64,000 bases of DNA from Acorus gramineus (taxonomy: Eukaryota; Streptophyta; Magnoliopsida; Acorales; Acoraceae), in the NCBI GenBank assembly GCA_030737835.1, contig JAUJYN010000020.1, positions 1,302,001 through 1,366,000 of the forward strand, in the 5' to 3' direction. The notes beneath the pieces are model-generated. The model searched no databases and was not told where the DNA came from. It was given only the letters and a program-made list of their open reading frames with translations. Positions 11,882 to 20,835 of the stretch are shown piece after piece (the first letter of the stretch is position 1; the number at the start of each line of letters is the position of its first letter). The position numbers were made by a program, and so were the translations under genes.

Positions 11882-12245
11882 GAATGGTATCAGAGCCTAG
11901 GTTCAACCCTCGGACTGTAGGTTATGGATATATTAGTTGGCTTAGTGCTTAGGTTTACGATTCCTTGTAAGCTTGGGCTTAATTATCCTCTGGAGTTATG
12001 GAGTAGATGTATTTTTATCTGGCTCTGATACAGAATGGTATCAGAGCATAGGTTCAACCCTCGGACTGTAGGTTATGGATATATTAGTTGGCTTAGAGCT
12101 TAGGTTTACGATTCCATGTAAACTTGGACTTAATTATCCGCTGGAGATATAGAGTAGATGTATTTTATTTGGCTCTGATATAGAATGGTATCAGAGCATA
12201 GGTTCAACTCTCGGACTGTAGGTTATGGCCATCTTAGTTGATCTG
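11882..12245 (+). repeat. Tandem triplication of the primer-site region (about 150 bp units)
   Basis: Units start at 11882, 12033 and 12183 (third partial). Each begins GAATGGTATCAGAGC followed by AGGTTCAAC..TCGGACTGTAGG. Units 1 and 2 end with GGCTCTGATAC or a near match, so each of the second and third primer-site copies sits in an inverted repeat: GCTCTGATAC-AGAATG-GTATCAGAGC at 12022-12047, and a 9/10 match at 12172-12197. Confidence 0.9.
11885..11897 (+). promoter_or_regulatory. Primer-binding site of the LARD-like element
   Basis: TGGTATCAGAGCC matches the 3' end of plant initiator tRNA-Met (as complement) and begins 3 bases after the 5' LTR. Two further copies of its first 12 bases lie at 12036-12047 and 12186-12197. 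Confidence 0.85.
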
Positions 12246-12715
12246 TTGAGTTTAGGGTCTAAGCTCGAATAACCTAAGGAGATTAAGTTTTGCTATCCTA
12301 TAGAAAAATCTGGTTGGGCTATTTTGGTTACCTTAGAATTTTGATTATGGAGCTTAGGGTAATCTTTTATGTGTAGTTATCTTTTTGGATCTTAAGGCGG
12401 CCTATAGGAGAATTCTCTTTGAAGCCAAGGATAGGCTTAGAGTGTGTTAGGATGCATTGCATATAGGGTTTGCATTCTAACCATTTGTTTGTTTTGTTAT
12501 TGTGAAATTTTGGTGGATTAAGCGCACGTTGGAAAGCACACCAAAGATATTGAGATTTATTTTCAATGATATACGTGGCTAAGTGTTTGCAACATTCGAG
12601 AATGTTATTTATGTTTCTAATGGCGATGTGAAAGACACATCAAATTCGTGAATATGCATTGTCGTAATTAATTCTTATTCCTAATGTTAGGAATGTCATT
12701 AGTGTCATCATTGTG

Positions 12716-13226
12716 TTGTACAAGTTGGACCATTTATGGTATGGGACGTAAATGGACCTGACTTGTACAATTTGGATGAATATTGTTTTTCTTAATTTGT
12801 TTTCTTGTCATTGCTTGTATGGTATAAGTTGGATTACCTGTGGAATGGGACATAGGTAGCCTGGCTTATACAAATGATTGTGTGCAATTTATGTGTATTG
12901 TTGATCTTGCTTATATTGTATAAGTTAAAACACCTATAGTGTAAGGCGTAGGTGGGTTTGACCTATACAGTAATTGTTGTGATTTGTGAATGTCTTATTG
13001 TTTTTGTCTATGTCGTATAAGTTAATCCACTTGTCGTTTGGGTCACTGTATATCAGAGTGGTGCAGCGGAAGCATTGTGGACCAAGCTTGTATGATTGTT
13101 TTGTTATGTTGTCATTGTATGTTGTTTGTTTCGGTATAAGTTGGAATTTAATGTGGAGCATTGGTCGTTTTACTTATACACTTGTTTGTTCGATTGTTTG
13201 CGGCGTATAAGATGGATTCTTATACC
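12716..13226 (+). repeat. Array of about six diverged hairpin units in the LARD internal region
   Basis: Units open with GTATAAGTTGGA or GTACAAGTTGGA and close with its complement. Examples are TTGTACAAGT...ACTTGTACAA (12716-12770, perfect 10-bp arms with further pairing inside), GTATAAGTTGGATTACC...GGTAGCCTGGCTTATAC (12822-12871), 12917-12969, one apparent half unit near 13015, 13134-13180, and GTATAAG...CTTATAC (13205-13225). Loops and lengths differ, but the outer stem is kept. Confidence 0.75.
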
Positions 13227-13388
13227 ATTGTCTGTATTTGTTGTGATTGCCGTGTATGTGTCAGATTCATTAACTGACTCATACATTTATTGTTTGAATG
13301 TATGATGAATGATTGTTTTGTTATTATAGGATGTCGTATGTATTCTATTTTGTGTTTCTCCTTTGAATTTAGAGGACTAAATTCCTTT

Positions 13389-13401
13389 AAGGGGGGAAGA
13401 A
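13389..13401 (+). promoter_or_regulatory. Polypurine tract of the LARD-like element
   Basis: AAGGGGGGAAGAA directly precedes the 3' LTR. The same tract is used by the coding chromoviruses in this window. Confidence 0.85.
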
Positions 13402-15769
13402 TGTAACGTCTCTGTATTTTTAGCCTTATATATTTAAAATAAATATATAATGGAAAATTTATTGAATTTAATTATTTCATTTTTTTATTTGGCGGTAGGC
13501 CCAAATGGGTCTAATTTGATTTATAATTTTGATAATTATAAATTGATGTTGAAATATTTATTTTATATTTTTTTGGAGATCTTTATAGTCTCAAGATATT
13601 TTGGTTGAAATTTGGTGAGATTCGGAGTTAGGGAAATTAGGTTTTTAGGATTTTGTGTTAAGTTATTGGGCCCAGGGATCTAGTTGCGAATCCAGAATAT
13701 CTTTTAATAGGCTTCAGGGATCCGTTTGTAAATCGGATAGGGATCTGTCTGTAAATCGGATAAAGACCTAGTTGTAAACCCGTAATACTTGAGGGGTCGT
13801 TTTGTAATTTGGTAAAAACCCCTTTTATATAACACGTTTTGGGTTAGGGTTTGCATCAGAATTCTCATGAGACAAGAAAGGTGGTGATGACCTAACTCTA
13901 CCCGTCGAGCACTACAAGGTGATAAATCTTTCTCTATTGATTTTTATTGTTTAGTGTTTCAATTTAGTTTGGTTAGGAGATGATTGTGTCAATCTATTAT
14001 TTGGGAAAGAATATTGATGGTTAGGGTTAGGGTTTGATTGATTTTAAATAGATGATGTTTTATTAGATTTCAATGGATTTCGAAGGATTTCTTAAGATCA
14101 AACTAGATTTATTGGTTTTTGGGATTTAAGAGTTATTTTCGGTGATTGAATACCTGATCATTAAATCGTGTTTTTGACTATGATAGAGCCGTTTCTGGGA
14201 AAATTGTATTTCACAAACAGAAATAGGTTTCGAAAAGATCTTTCCAACGAATCTTGAATCGGCTGATTTGGAGTTACGGTTAGAAAGTTATGATTTTTCA
14301 AATATTTCTGTGCAGTTTCTTAGAATTCAAATATTTAGCTTCATGACGAAGTTTGATGAATTTTAGAGATTTAAAAGGATAAAAAATGGATGTTTAATCA
14401 GTATAATTTGATTTGTGGGTTTTGATGATTTTATTGATCTTGGTGATTCAAATTGGATTTTTAAATCAATTAATTTGGTTTAGTGAGATCAATGAATATT
14501 AATTGAATATTATTGTTATTTGGATGTAAATTGATTGGATTGAGTTATTTGGATCATTGGAGTTATAGTGGAGCCGTAATGGATCATTGGAGTTGTATTG
14601 GATTATTTGTCTAAATATTTTATTCGAGGATTGATCGATTATGTGAGCCTTATGAAATAAATGGATATTGATTATCGGATCATTGTGAGATATGAACATT
14701 TTAATTTTTATTCAGAGTTGGGATTTTTGTTAGGCCTTTAAGGTGAGTTGCGGATTGTAGGTCTATTTGGTACGGGCTCTTGGGATTATTGGGCCGAGCG
14801 CTGTTGTCAGTTGTTTGTCATGATTGAATGATTTCTTATTTATTGATTGCATAATTGTTATGCTAGGTTATCCACGTGCGAGTGTGTAGCGTTCATGCAC
14901 GTGCATCGGTTTGTATTGCGTGGACTGGAGGTGAGTGGATGTCTCTATATTATTTGAAAAGCATCATATTATTTTATGATTATGAAATCTATCTTGTATG
15001 AAGCATAAGAGCATGTTGTCATCATATAGGTTGATATTTTGGATATATTGTGTGCATTGGAAATTATGGGATTTATGAAAATCGTCGCATGCTGTATACT
15101 TGAAAGAAGTAGTTTTGATTGTGCATGCATCAAATCGTCTAGGTGGCTCAGTCTAGGTGGCTGCGGTCTAAATTTGACCCAAGTCTAGGTGGCTATGTCT
15201 ACGTGGCCCGATTTCCAAAGTGAAATCTCTGCGGCTAGGTGTCGTGGAAAGCGGGCATGCGTGTCCGTTGCATTCATATACATCATGTAGTTTGAAATCA
15301 TGAGAATTTCTATGACATCACATTTTATTCGAAAGAGAAATGTTATTATATACTTGAGTGTTTTAAATGGCTTCTTTATTATAAGCTTTGCTTTATATTA
15401 CAACAATTGTTCCATAGACACTTTTTAACTGATTATTTTGAAGTATAATATATTATTGGGACACTTGTGTCCATTCACTGAGCGTGTGGTAGCTCATCCC
15501 TCTCTCTTCCCAACCTTTCAGATTAGCTGTTGGTGGTTGTCGATCTCGTTAAGGCGTTGGAGGTTGAAGCTCGTATTTTATTTCCGGAGCACTAGACTTG
15601 TGTAAAAGGTGTTGATCATTTCTTTGGCATGTAGAGGACCCATATGTATGATAGTGTGGATATATAAATTTAGTTGTTCCCGATGTATATTGAATTTGTG
15701 TTGGATTTTGGCCTTGACCATATATGTATAATTATGGTGATGTATTCATATGTTCTCTGGATGAAAACA

Positions 15770-15801
<32 letters not shown>

Positions 15802-15879
15802 CTCTGAGATTCGAGGAATTTAGTTAACGCACCCGGATTTCACGCTTCAAAACGGAGCCGTGGATTTGGGGGTGTTACA
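13402..15879 (+). mobile_element. 3' LTR of the LARD-like element (2.48 kb)
   Basis: It is colinear with the 5' LTR, with scattered substitutions and short indels (for example a few bases missing near 15305). It ends GGGGGTGTTACA, followed by the duplicated CGGCA. Confidence 0.92.
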
Positions 15880-15884
15880 CGGCA

Positions 15885-16345
15885 CCATCGGCGCACTGCC
15901 GCGCGCCTGCCCGCGCGCCCAGATGCGCACCCGCACGCACGCGCACGCTCGTGCGCGCCCACGCGCACGCGCGTCCAGCCCGCGCCCCTCGCGCAGCACC
16001 CCGCGCACTGCCCCAGCACGCCCCAGCATGCCCCAGCACGCCCCAGCACGCGCACGCACGCGCATGCACACGCTCGCGCGCACTGGTTCCCTGCCCAGCG
16101 CCCAGGCGCACTGCCCAGGGGCACTGGCCGCGCGCGCGCACGCCCGCGCGCGCCCGCGCGCCCCCACTCGCACTCCCGTGCGCACCCCCGCTCGCGCCAG
16201 CACCCGCGCACCCGCGCGCCCGCTCCGCGCGCACCCGCGCACTCGCGCGCACGCGCCCGCGCGCGTCTGCGAGCCCGCCAGCGCCCGACTGCGCGCGTGC
16301 CTGCGCGCGCACGCGCGCAGACGACGCCCAGCTCGCGCCCAAGCC
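15885..16345. repeat. CG-rich tract of the family-C 3' LTR (right part)
   Basis: Alternating CGCGCA-type sequence continues from 9240-9397 across the LARD insertion. It contains a CAGCACGCCC run that is longer than in the sister LTR, as expected for slippage in low-complexity DNA. Confidence 0.75.
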
Positions 16346-17255
16346 ATTCTAACCCCATTTTAACCCCTTTCAACCTCTCACACACACCCAAACACCCCTA
16401 CCTAGCATGCATGACCCTTCCAACACCCCTTAAGCCAAGAAAAATTAAGAAATGGAGGGGAGGAGCTCACCTTGGAAGGGGAACAAGAGGGGAAGGTTCG
16501 GGGGCCCTTCGCGCACCGAAACGCCGCCACCGAGAGCACCACCACTCAGCCTCCTCTTCAGCTGAAAATCAGGGGGGGGGAGATCCATGCAAGGGAGCTT
16601 GAGAGAGGGGAGAACAAACACAACAACACACCCACACAACCCAACTCATGCACTTGCACCATCTCTCTTTGAGGCATTAAACCAAACACCTAGGGGGCTT
16701 GAATGAGGGAAAGAGAGGGCCAAGAAAAGCTGGTCGACGTGCACATTGGGAGGGGAAGAGAGAGAGAGGAGATATTTATCAAAATATCTAAGGAAATTTT
16801 ACTAAGTCGCCCTCCGACTAGAAATTCTGCGCAAGCTTCACTGGAACAGTCATAACTTCCCCGATACAGCTCCGAATTGCTTGATTCCAAGACCGATGGA
16901 AAGCTAAGAAGATTATCTACAACTTTCATGTTTATGCCATGATCAGATAATCCCTCTAGCTAATCCGAAATTAGAGCTAAACATCGAGCAGGGCTGCTGC
17001 CAGAATTTCCATCCCCGGGGTATACTTGGAAAAATACCCATAACTTTTACTACAAGAATCCAGTTGATCTAATTCCACTTCTGTGCGAAAGCTAACTCAA
17101 AACTGGACATCTCATAATAAAATCATAATTAAACCTATTCATCTTGGATTTTTACAAAATCAAATCCAAAAGCCAAATCAGGAATACATAACTTAGGAAA
17201 AAAATTATGTACCCAAATCTTCAAACAGAGCGCTCCAAATGACACAGACACAACA

Positions 17256-17269
17256 TTCTTCCCCCCTTA
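17256..17269 (-). promoter_or_regulatory. Polypurine tract of the family-C element
   Basis: On the minus strand TAAGGGGGGAAGAA abuts the 3' LTR start TGTTGTGTCTGTG. Confidence 0.85.
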
Positions 17270-17271
17270 GG

Positions 17272-18410
17272 AAATTTAGTCCTCGAAATTTAAGGAAACC
17301 CAAAAGGGAAGACCGAAAGTATCATGCTTAGACCTTTGCTCCCAAGTGGTCTTCGCACCGGACTGGCGCTACTAACACACTATAATCAAAGGAACAGTCT
17401 TAGCGTGGAGCCTCTTCTCATGCTTGTCCCCGACCTCAATCCACTGCTCCACGAGCGACAAATCCACCTCGAGGATGAGGCGGTCGAACAGAAAGACTGA
17501 GCAGGATCGTGGACATAACGCCTCGGCCATGGGACAAGGACGACGTCGTGGGCATGAACCAGCTGTGGGGGAAAGGCTACATGATAAGCCACCTCCCCAA
17601 TCCACTCAATGACGAGAAAAGGTCCCATTAAAGAGCAACTCAGCTTGCCCTGAACGTCGAAACAGAGGGTGCCCCTAAACCAGGACACCTTCTGAAAAAT
17701 ATGGTCGCCAAAACCCAAAGGTAAGCCCCTGACGACGATGACTTGGGTAGCCCTCTGTCGGTTCTGGGAGGTGCAGATATACACACGAACCAACCCGGCC
17801 ACCGCAAGGTCAAGCAACTAACTTATGGCCCCTCCAACTGGCGCTCCACTACCGTCCCAACACAAGGGAGGTATGAAACTGCGCCTGTAGAGTGCCCTTC
17901 ACAGATCCATCTGGGTGCTCGAATGGCAGTCGCTTGCAGGCATACCCCAACAAATGGGTGGTGCCTCACCCAACTGCCCTCATCATCGAACACGCAGGCA
18001 CATAGCATGTCCTCCAAGGTCCAAATCGTCCTCATTGACTGGCTGTCCATCGGTGATGAAACGCTATACTTAAATGGAGGCTCGCGCCAAAGGCTGCGCC
18101 ACAACCTCAAAGTAACCCTCGCGTCTCAACCGAAAATAGCGCCGACTGGAGTGCCATGAAGACGAACAATCGCGAAGGTGAAAACCCACGTCAAGGCGTC
18201 CAGAGACTCAATCAGTCTGATAGGGAGGGAATCGCGGACTTAGTCAGTCGGTCAATGATCACCCAGACGGCGTCGTGACCCGAACGTGACATTAACGAGT
18301 CTGCAACAATCCCTGACAACCCACTCTCACGTCCACTGAGGAATCTCGATGGACTGACGCTTTTCACGCGATGATGATTCTTGAACTTTGCCTGAGGGCA
18401 TGCCAACCTG
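17272..18410 (-). pseudogene. Integrase C-terminus and chromodomain remnant (family C)
   Basis: Minus-strand frames carry pieces of a chromovirus integrase. IEIPQW and DAVWVIIDRLTKSA lie near 18220-18370. The region before the chromodomain reads GDHIFQKVSWFRGTLCF, then VIEWIGEVAYHVAFPPQL at 17500-17700, followed by a broken chromodomain-like end (LSLVEQWIEV.DKHEKRLHAKTVPL) at 17375-17480. The order matches 52230-53361 of the better-preserved element, but several frames are needed. The plus-strand fragment 40696-41637 shares many of the same changes, so both derive from an already decayed ancestor. Confidence 0.75.
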
Positions 18411-18427
18411 GGGAAACAAGGTCACCC

Positions 18428-18715
18428 ACATCATCTTATCATCACACCACAGCAACTCAACAAAGACTACCCCAAAGTAGTCCTCGAAAACCCAATAAAA
18501 CTTTTGAGATCCACGAAGGCATCCGGCGCATTCGTCAACCCCGACGGCAGTACTTAAAACTCGTAGTGCCCGAACGGTCACGAAAGGCCATCTACGGGAT
18601 GTCCAACTCTCGGATCTCCAGCTTGAGGTGCCCTTGTGCGAAGATCGATCTAACAGCAGACACTCGCTCTCAGAGCTGGTCAAATAGATCATCGATTCGC
18701 GGCAAAGGTAATTGA
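18428..18715 (-). pseudogene. Reverse-transcriptase core remnant (family C)
   Basis: On the minus strand, nucleotide order follows the RT region that encodes the ...[12 protein letters not shown]...[15 protein letters not shown] part in the 48-53 kb element. Only patches such as a FEDYFGVVFVELLW-like stretch remain and the catalytic Asp pair is not readable. It is joined directly to integrase sequence, so the RT C-terminus and RNase H are missing at this point. Confidence 0.5.
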
Positions 18716-19284
18716 TCTTCTACCTCCATAGGGAGATCAAAACAACACCATGAACAATCAAGTTCGGATTCTGCTCCTCGAGCATGGCTGGCGCTCATGA
18801 TAACACTTACACACTAGGTAAGCCGCTCAACCGCATTCAATCCACAAGACACGCATTAAGGGGTCGTCGAACCTCGACAATGCCTATGCGACGTCATCTA
18901 TCTGATATGGCGGTCGAGTCCCATCACGAACGCTAGCACCGCGTCTCCTTATTCGCGACCAATGTGGGGCAAACGCGACAGTATCCACAACTGTGCTTAC
19001 ATGCCGCCAGAGATAGGCCGCTCATCACAACCATTGGAACTCCGGCATCCTGCACTCCATGGGCAGATTCATCACGGGGAGCCCATGCTCTCGTCATCAT
19101 TTAGCAGCACTCTCCCGGTGTGGCCTCTACCTGGTAGCCTCCCCAGCCAGCTATCTCTGCCATATGGGCACACCAACAAGCATAGCATCTGGGAGCACCT
19201 CACAGGACTCTGGCCTCAACCGGGCAGCTACAACACACAATGATTATCAAAGCGACTCCAGATGCCACTATGGAACCCTGTCCA
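18716..19284 (-). other. Unassigned part of the family-C internal region
   Basis: This lies between two RT-derived pieces. No domain was recognised. A short stretch with GGCCTCTACCTGGTAGCCTC near 19120-19145 resembles family-B LTR subrepeats, suggesting more LTR-derived filler. Confidence 0.4.
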
Positions 19285-19640
19285 CTAGCGATTGCCCACT
19301 GAGCTGCAATAGGACGCACCTGATTCCGATCGAACGCCTCGCCACACCCAACCGCGATGCATCAGAGCAAACTGCGAACCCACTCCTCCCAGACGGAAGG
19401 TAAGAACTGGCGCTGAGGTGAGTCTTCGCTTAAACTCCAGGAAGCTCTCCTCGCAAGACGGGGACCACTCGAACCGGACATCCTTCCGAGCGAGGCGGTT
19501 AAGAGGTACAGCTATCTTCGAGAAGCCCTCGACAAGCCTCCTGTAATAACCCGCCAAGCCCAGGAAGCTCCAAATCTCTGTGGGGTTCGACGGTCGACGC
19601 CAATTTAACACGGCGAGCATCTTATCCGGGTCCACAGATA
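19285..19640 (-). pseudogene. RT connection-region remnant (family C)
   Basis: A 116-residue minus-strand frame reads [20 protein letters not shown], then [19 protein letters not shown] and [20 protein letters not shown]. This is the conserved segment between RT and RNase H of chromoviruses, matching about 51195-51440 of the plus-strand element. RNase H follows only for a few residues before the frame is lost. It lies upstream of the RT core piece, the reverse of normal order. Confidence 0.8.
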
Positions 19641-19735
19641 TGCCTTTGCCAGAAAATCACGTGGCCCAGAAAGGCCATACTCTCCAACCAAAACTCGCAC
19701 TTAATCCACCATCAATTTGATGCTTCTAAGGTAGT

Positions 19736-20380
19736 CCTTGACTGGGAAAAGAAACCTTGGCAGGGTACCATGAGGTCCCGATATAGGATACCCCGACAAC
19801 CAAACAAGGAACACGGAGTACCCTAGCCCGGGTCTCAACGCTGACCCTGCAAGGCCCCTCATCCAGAGTAGGAAGTCTGGAAGAAGACATCACCCTTAAA
19901 GAACACTATTAACCCCACTGGATCATCTACATCTAGATAATCACCCATCGATATCCTTCAACATCCATCACAAGACCGGACCCAACATCTTTGGGAACGG
20001 TCGAACAACAATTGGGTCACGAGACGTCGCGTCTTCGCCTCATCCACACCCTCACTCCCGAAAGGAGGAAACTTGGGACTTTGGGAGAGACTTAGACTGC
20101 TCTACACCCCTGGTCCACCGGTAGCCTCTCCCCGCTCCGTAGCTTACCTGTTACAGGATAGCCTGACTAACGCCGGGGCTGTACTACACGGATCTGACGA
20201 AGGGGAGAACGATTCCACGCTCGCGACATCATTCATTAATCCTTTTCCGGGTTAGCCTCTACCTGGCATACTCCCACGATCAGTACCCCTCCGACTGCAT
20301 CGGTGGTACCTACGGATGGGAATTCTCTGCCAGGATAGCTACAACCCGGCCTCCTCAACTTGAACAACCATTCTCAATAC
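19736..20380 (-). repeat. LTR-like segment embedded in the internal region
   Basis: It contains GAGGTCCCGATATAGGATA, ACCAAACAAGGAACACGGAG and later the family-B subrepeat TACCTGGCATACTCCCACGA. All are LTR modules, yet they lie between the RT and gag remnants. The same insertion with the same left junction (CCTTGACTGGGAAAAGAAACC) is present at 35670-36420 in another element. Confidence 0.8.
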
Positions 20381-20716
20381 TCGCGCTACAGCCTCTAGCT
20401 CCACCTCCCTCACCAGGGGATCCTGAACTTTCACCGCTGGGAACACCACGGGGACTGGGGGTACTTCGGGTACCACTGGCGGATCTGCCATCAAGGGGAC
20501 CTGTGGAACTGCATCACGGGCCGCCCGCAGCTCCTGAATCTCCCGTGCCTGCTCTGCCAACATTCTAGCCTGGGCCTCCAGTGCCCTCACCTGAGTCTCC
20601 ACCAAATCTGTTATCCGAGCGAACGCACGTTTCCATGCAGGAGGCTCCTGCGCCGATCCTGGGTCCTCCAAAGGTCGAGAGGGACCTAGTCCGCGCCGTC
20701 CTCCACGAGGAGGCAT
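20380..20716 (-). pseudogene. Gag N-terminal fragment (family C)
   Basis: The minus-strand start at 20716 gives MPPRGGRRGLGPSRPLE, then QEPPAWKRAFARITDLVETQ and a Gln/Ala-rich heptad stretch likely to be coiled coil. It is colinear with the gag start at 48584 and with 37804. The frame runs into LTR-like sequence near 20380, so the capsid core and zinc knuckle are absent. Confidence 0.8.
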
Positions 20717-20817
20717 ATCAGCAACCCAAGAAAACCAGACACTAGGATCAGAATACTCATATCGAAATCCTAGGACTCATCTCTACGAAAAGAAGACCAT
20801 TGGCTCTGACAGGACCA

Positions 20818-20830
20818 GGCTCTGATACCA
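20818..20830 (-). promoter_or_regulatory. Primer-binding site of the family-C element
   Basis: The plus strand reads GGCTCTGATACCA, the complement of TGGTATCAGAGCC, five bases from the 5' LTR end. Confidence 0.85.
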
Positions 20831-20835
20831 ACTTT

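Larger units (their letters stand above)
9398..15879 (+). mobile_element. Non-coding LTR retrotransposon (LARD-like, family D), complete
   Basis: Two nearly identical LTRs (9398-11881 and 13402-15879) flank 1.52 kb of non-coding DNA. The element is bounded by CGGCA at 9393-9397 and 15880-15884. The LTR ends are TGTAACG...CGTTACA or TGTTACA. A primer site TGGTATCAGAGCC (11885-11897) and purine tract (13389-13401) are intact. No frame encodes a retroelement domain, so it depends on another element's proteins. The small number of LTR differences suggests a recent insertion, more recent than the family-C element that hosts it. Orientation is set by the primer site and purine tract. Confidence 0.92.
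7487..17255 (-). mobile_element. 3' LTR of the family-C element, interrupted
   Basis: With the 6.49-kb insertion and one duplicated CGGCA removed, this LTR is about 3.28 kb and matches the 5' LTR at 20836-24040 closely. One difference is about 150 bp of extra CG-rich sequence around 15910-16020. Its first half in element orientation resembles family B (GTGTCATTTGGAGCG start) and its second half resembles family A (four GGGTGA subrepeat units at 8030-8345). Confidence 0.85.

Noticed and set aside
11885-12197. tRNA gene fragments at the TGGTATCAGAGC copies
   Set aside because: Only the 12-13 nt complementary to a tRNA 3' end is present; no cloverleaf, and the position next to an LTR explains it as primer site.
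9398-15879. Two separate solo LTRs rather than one element
   Set aside because: A single CGGCA duplication brackets the pair, and the interior has a primer site after the first LTR and a purine tract before the second.
15840-16391. Overlapping 130-183-residue frames, both strands
   Set aside because: Same low-complexity effect in the family-C LTR; no start context, domain or conservation between sister LTRs.
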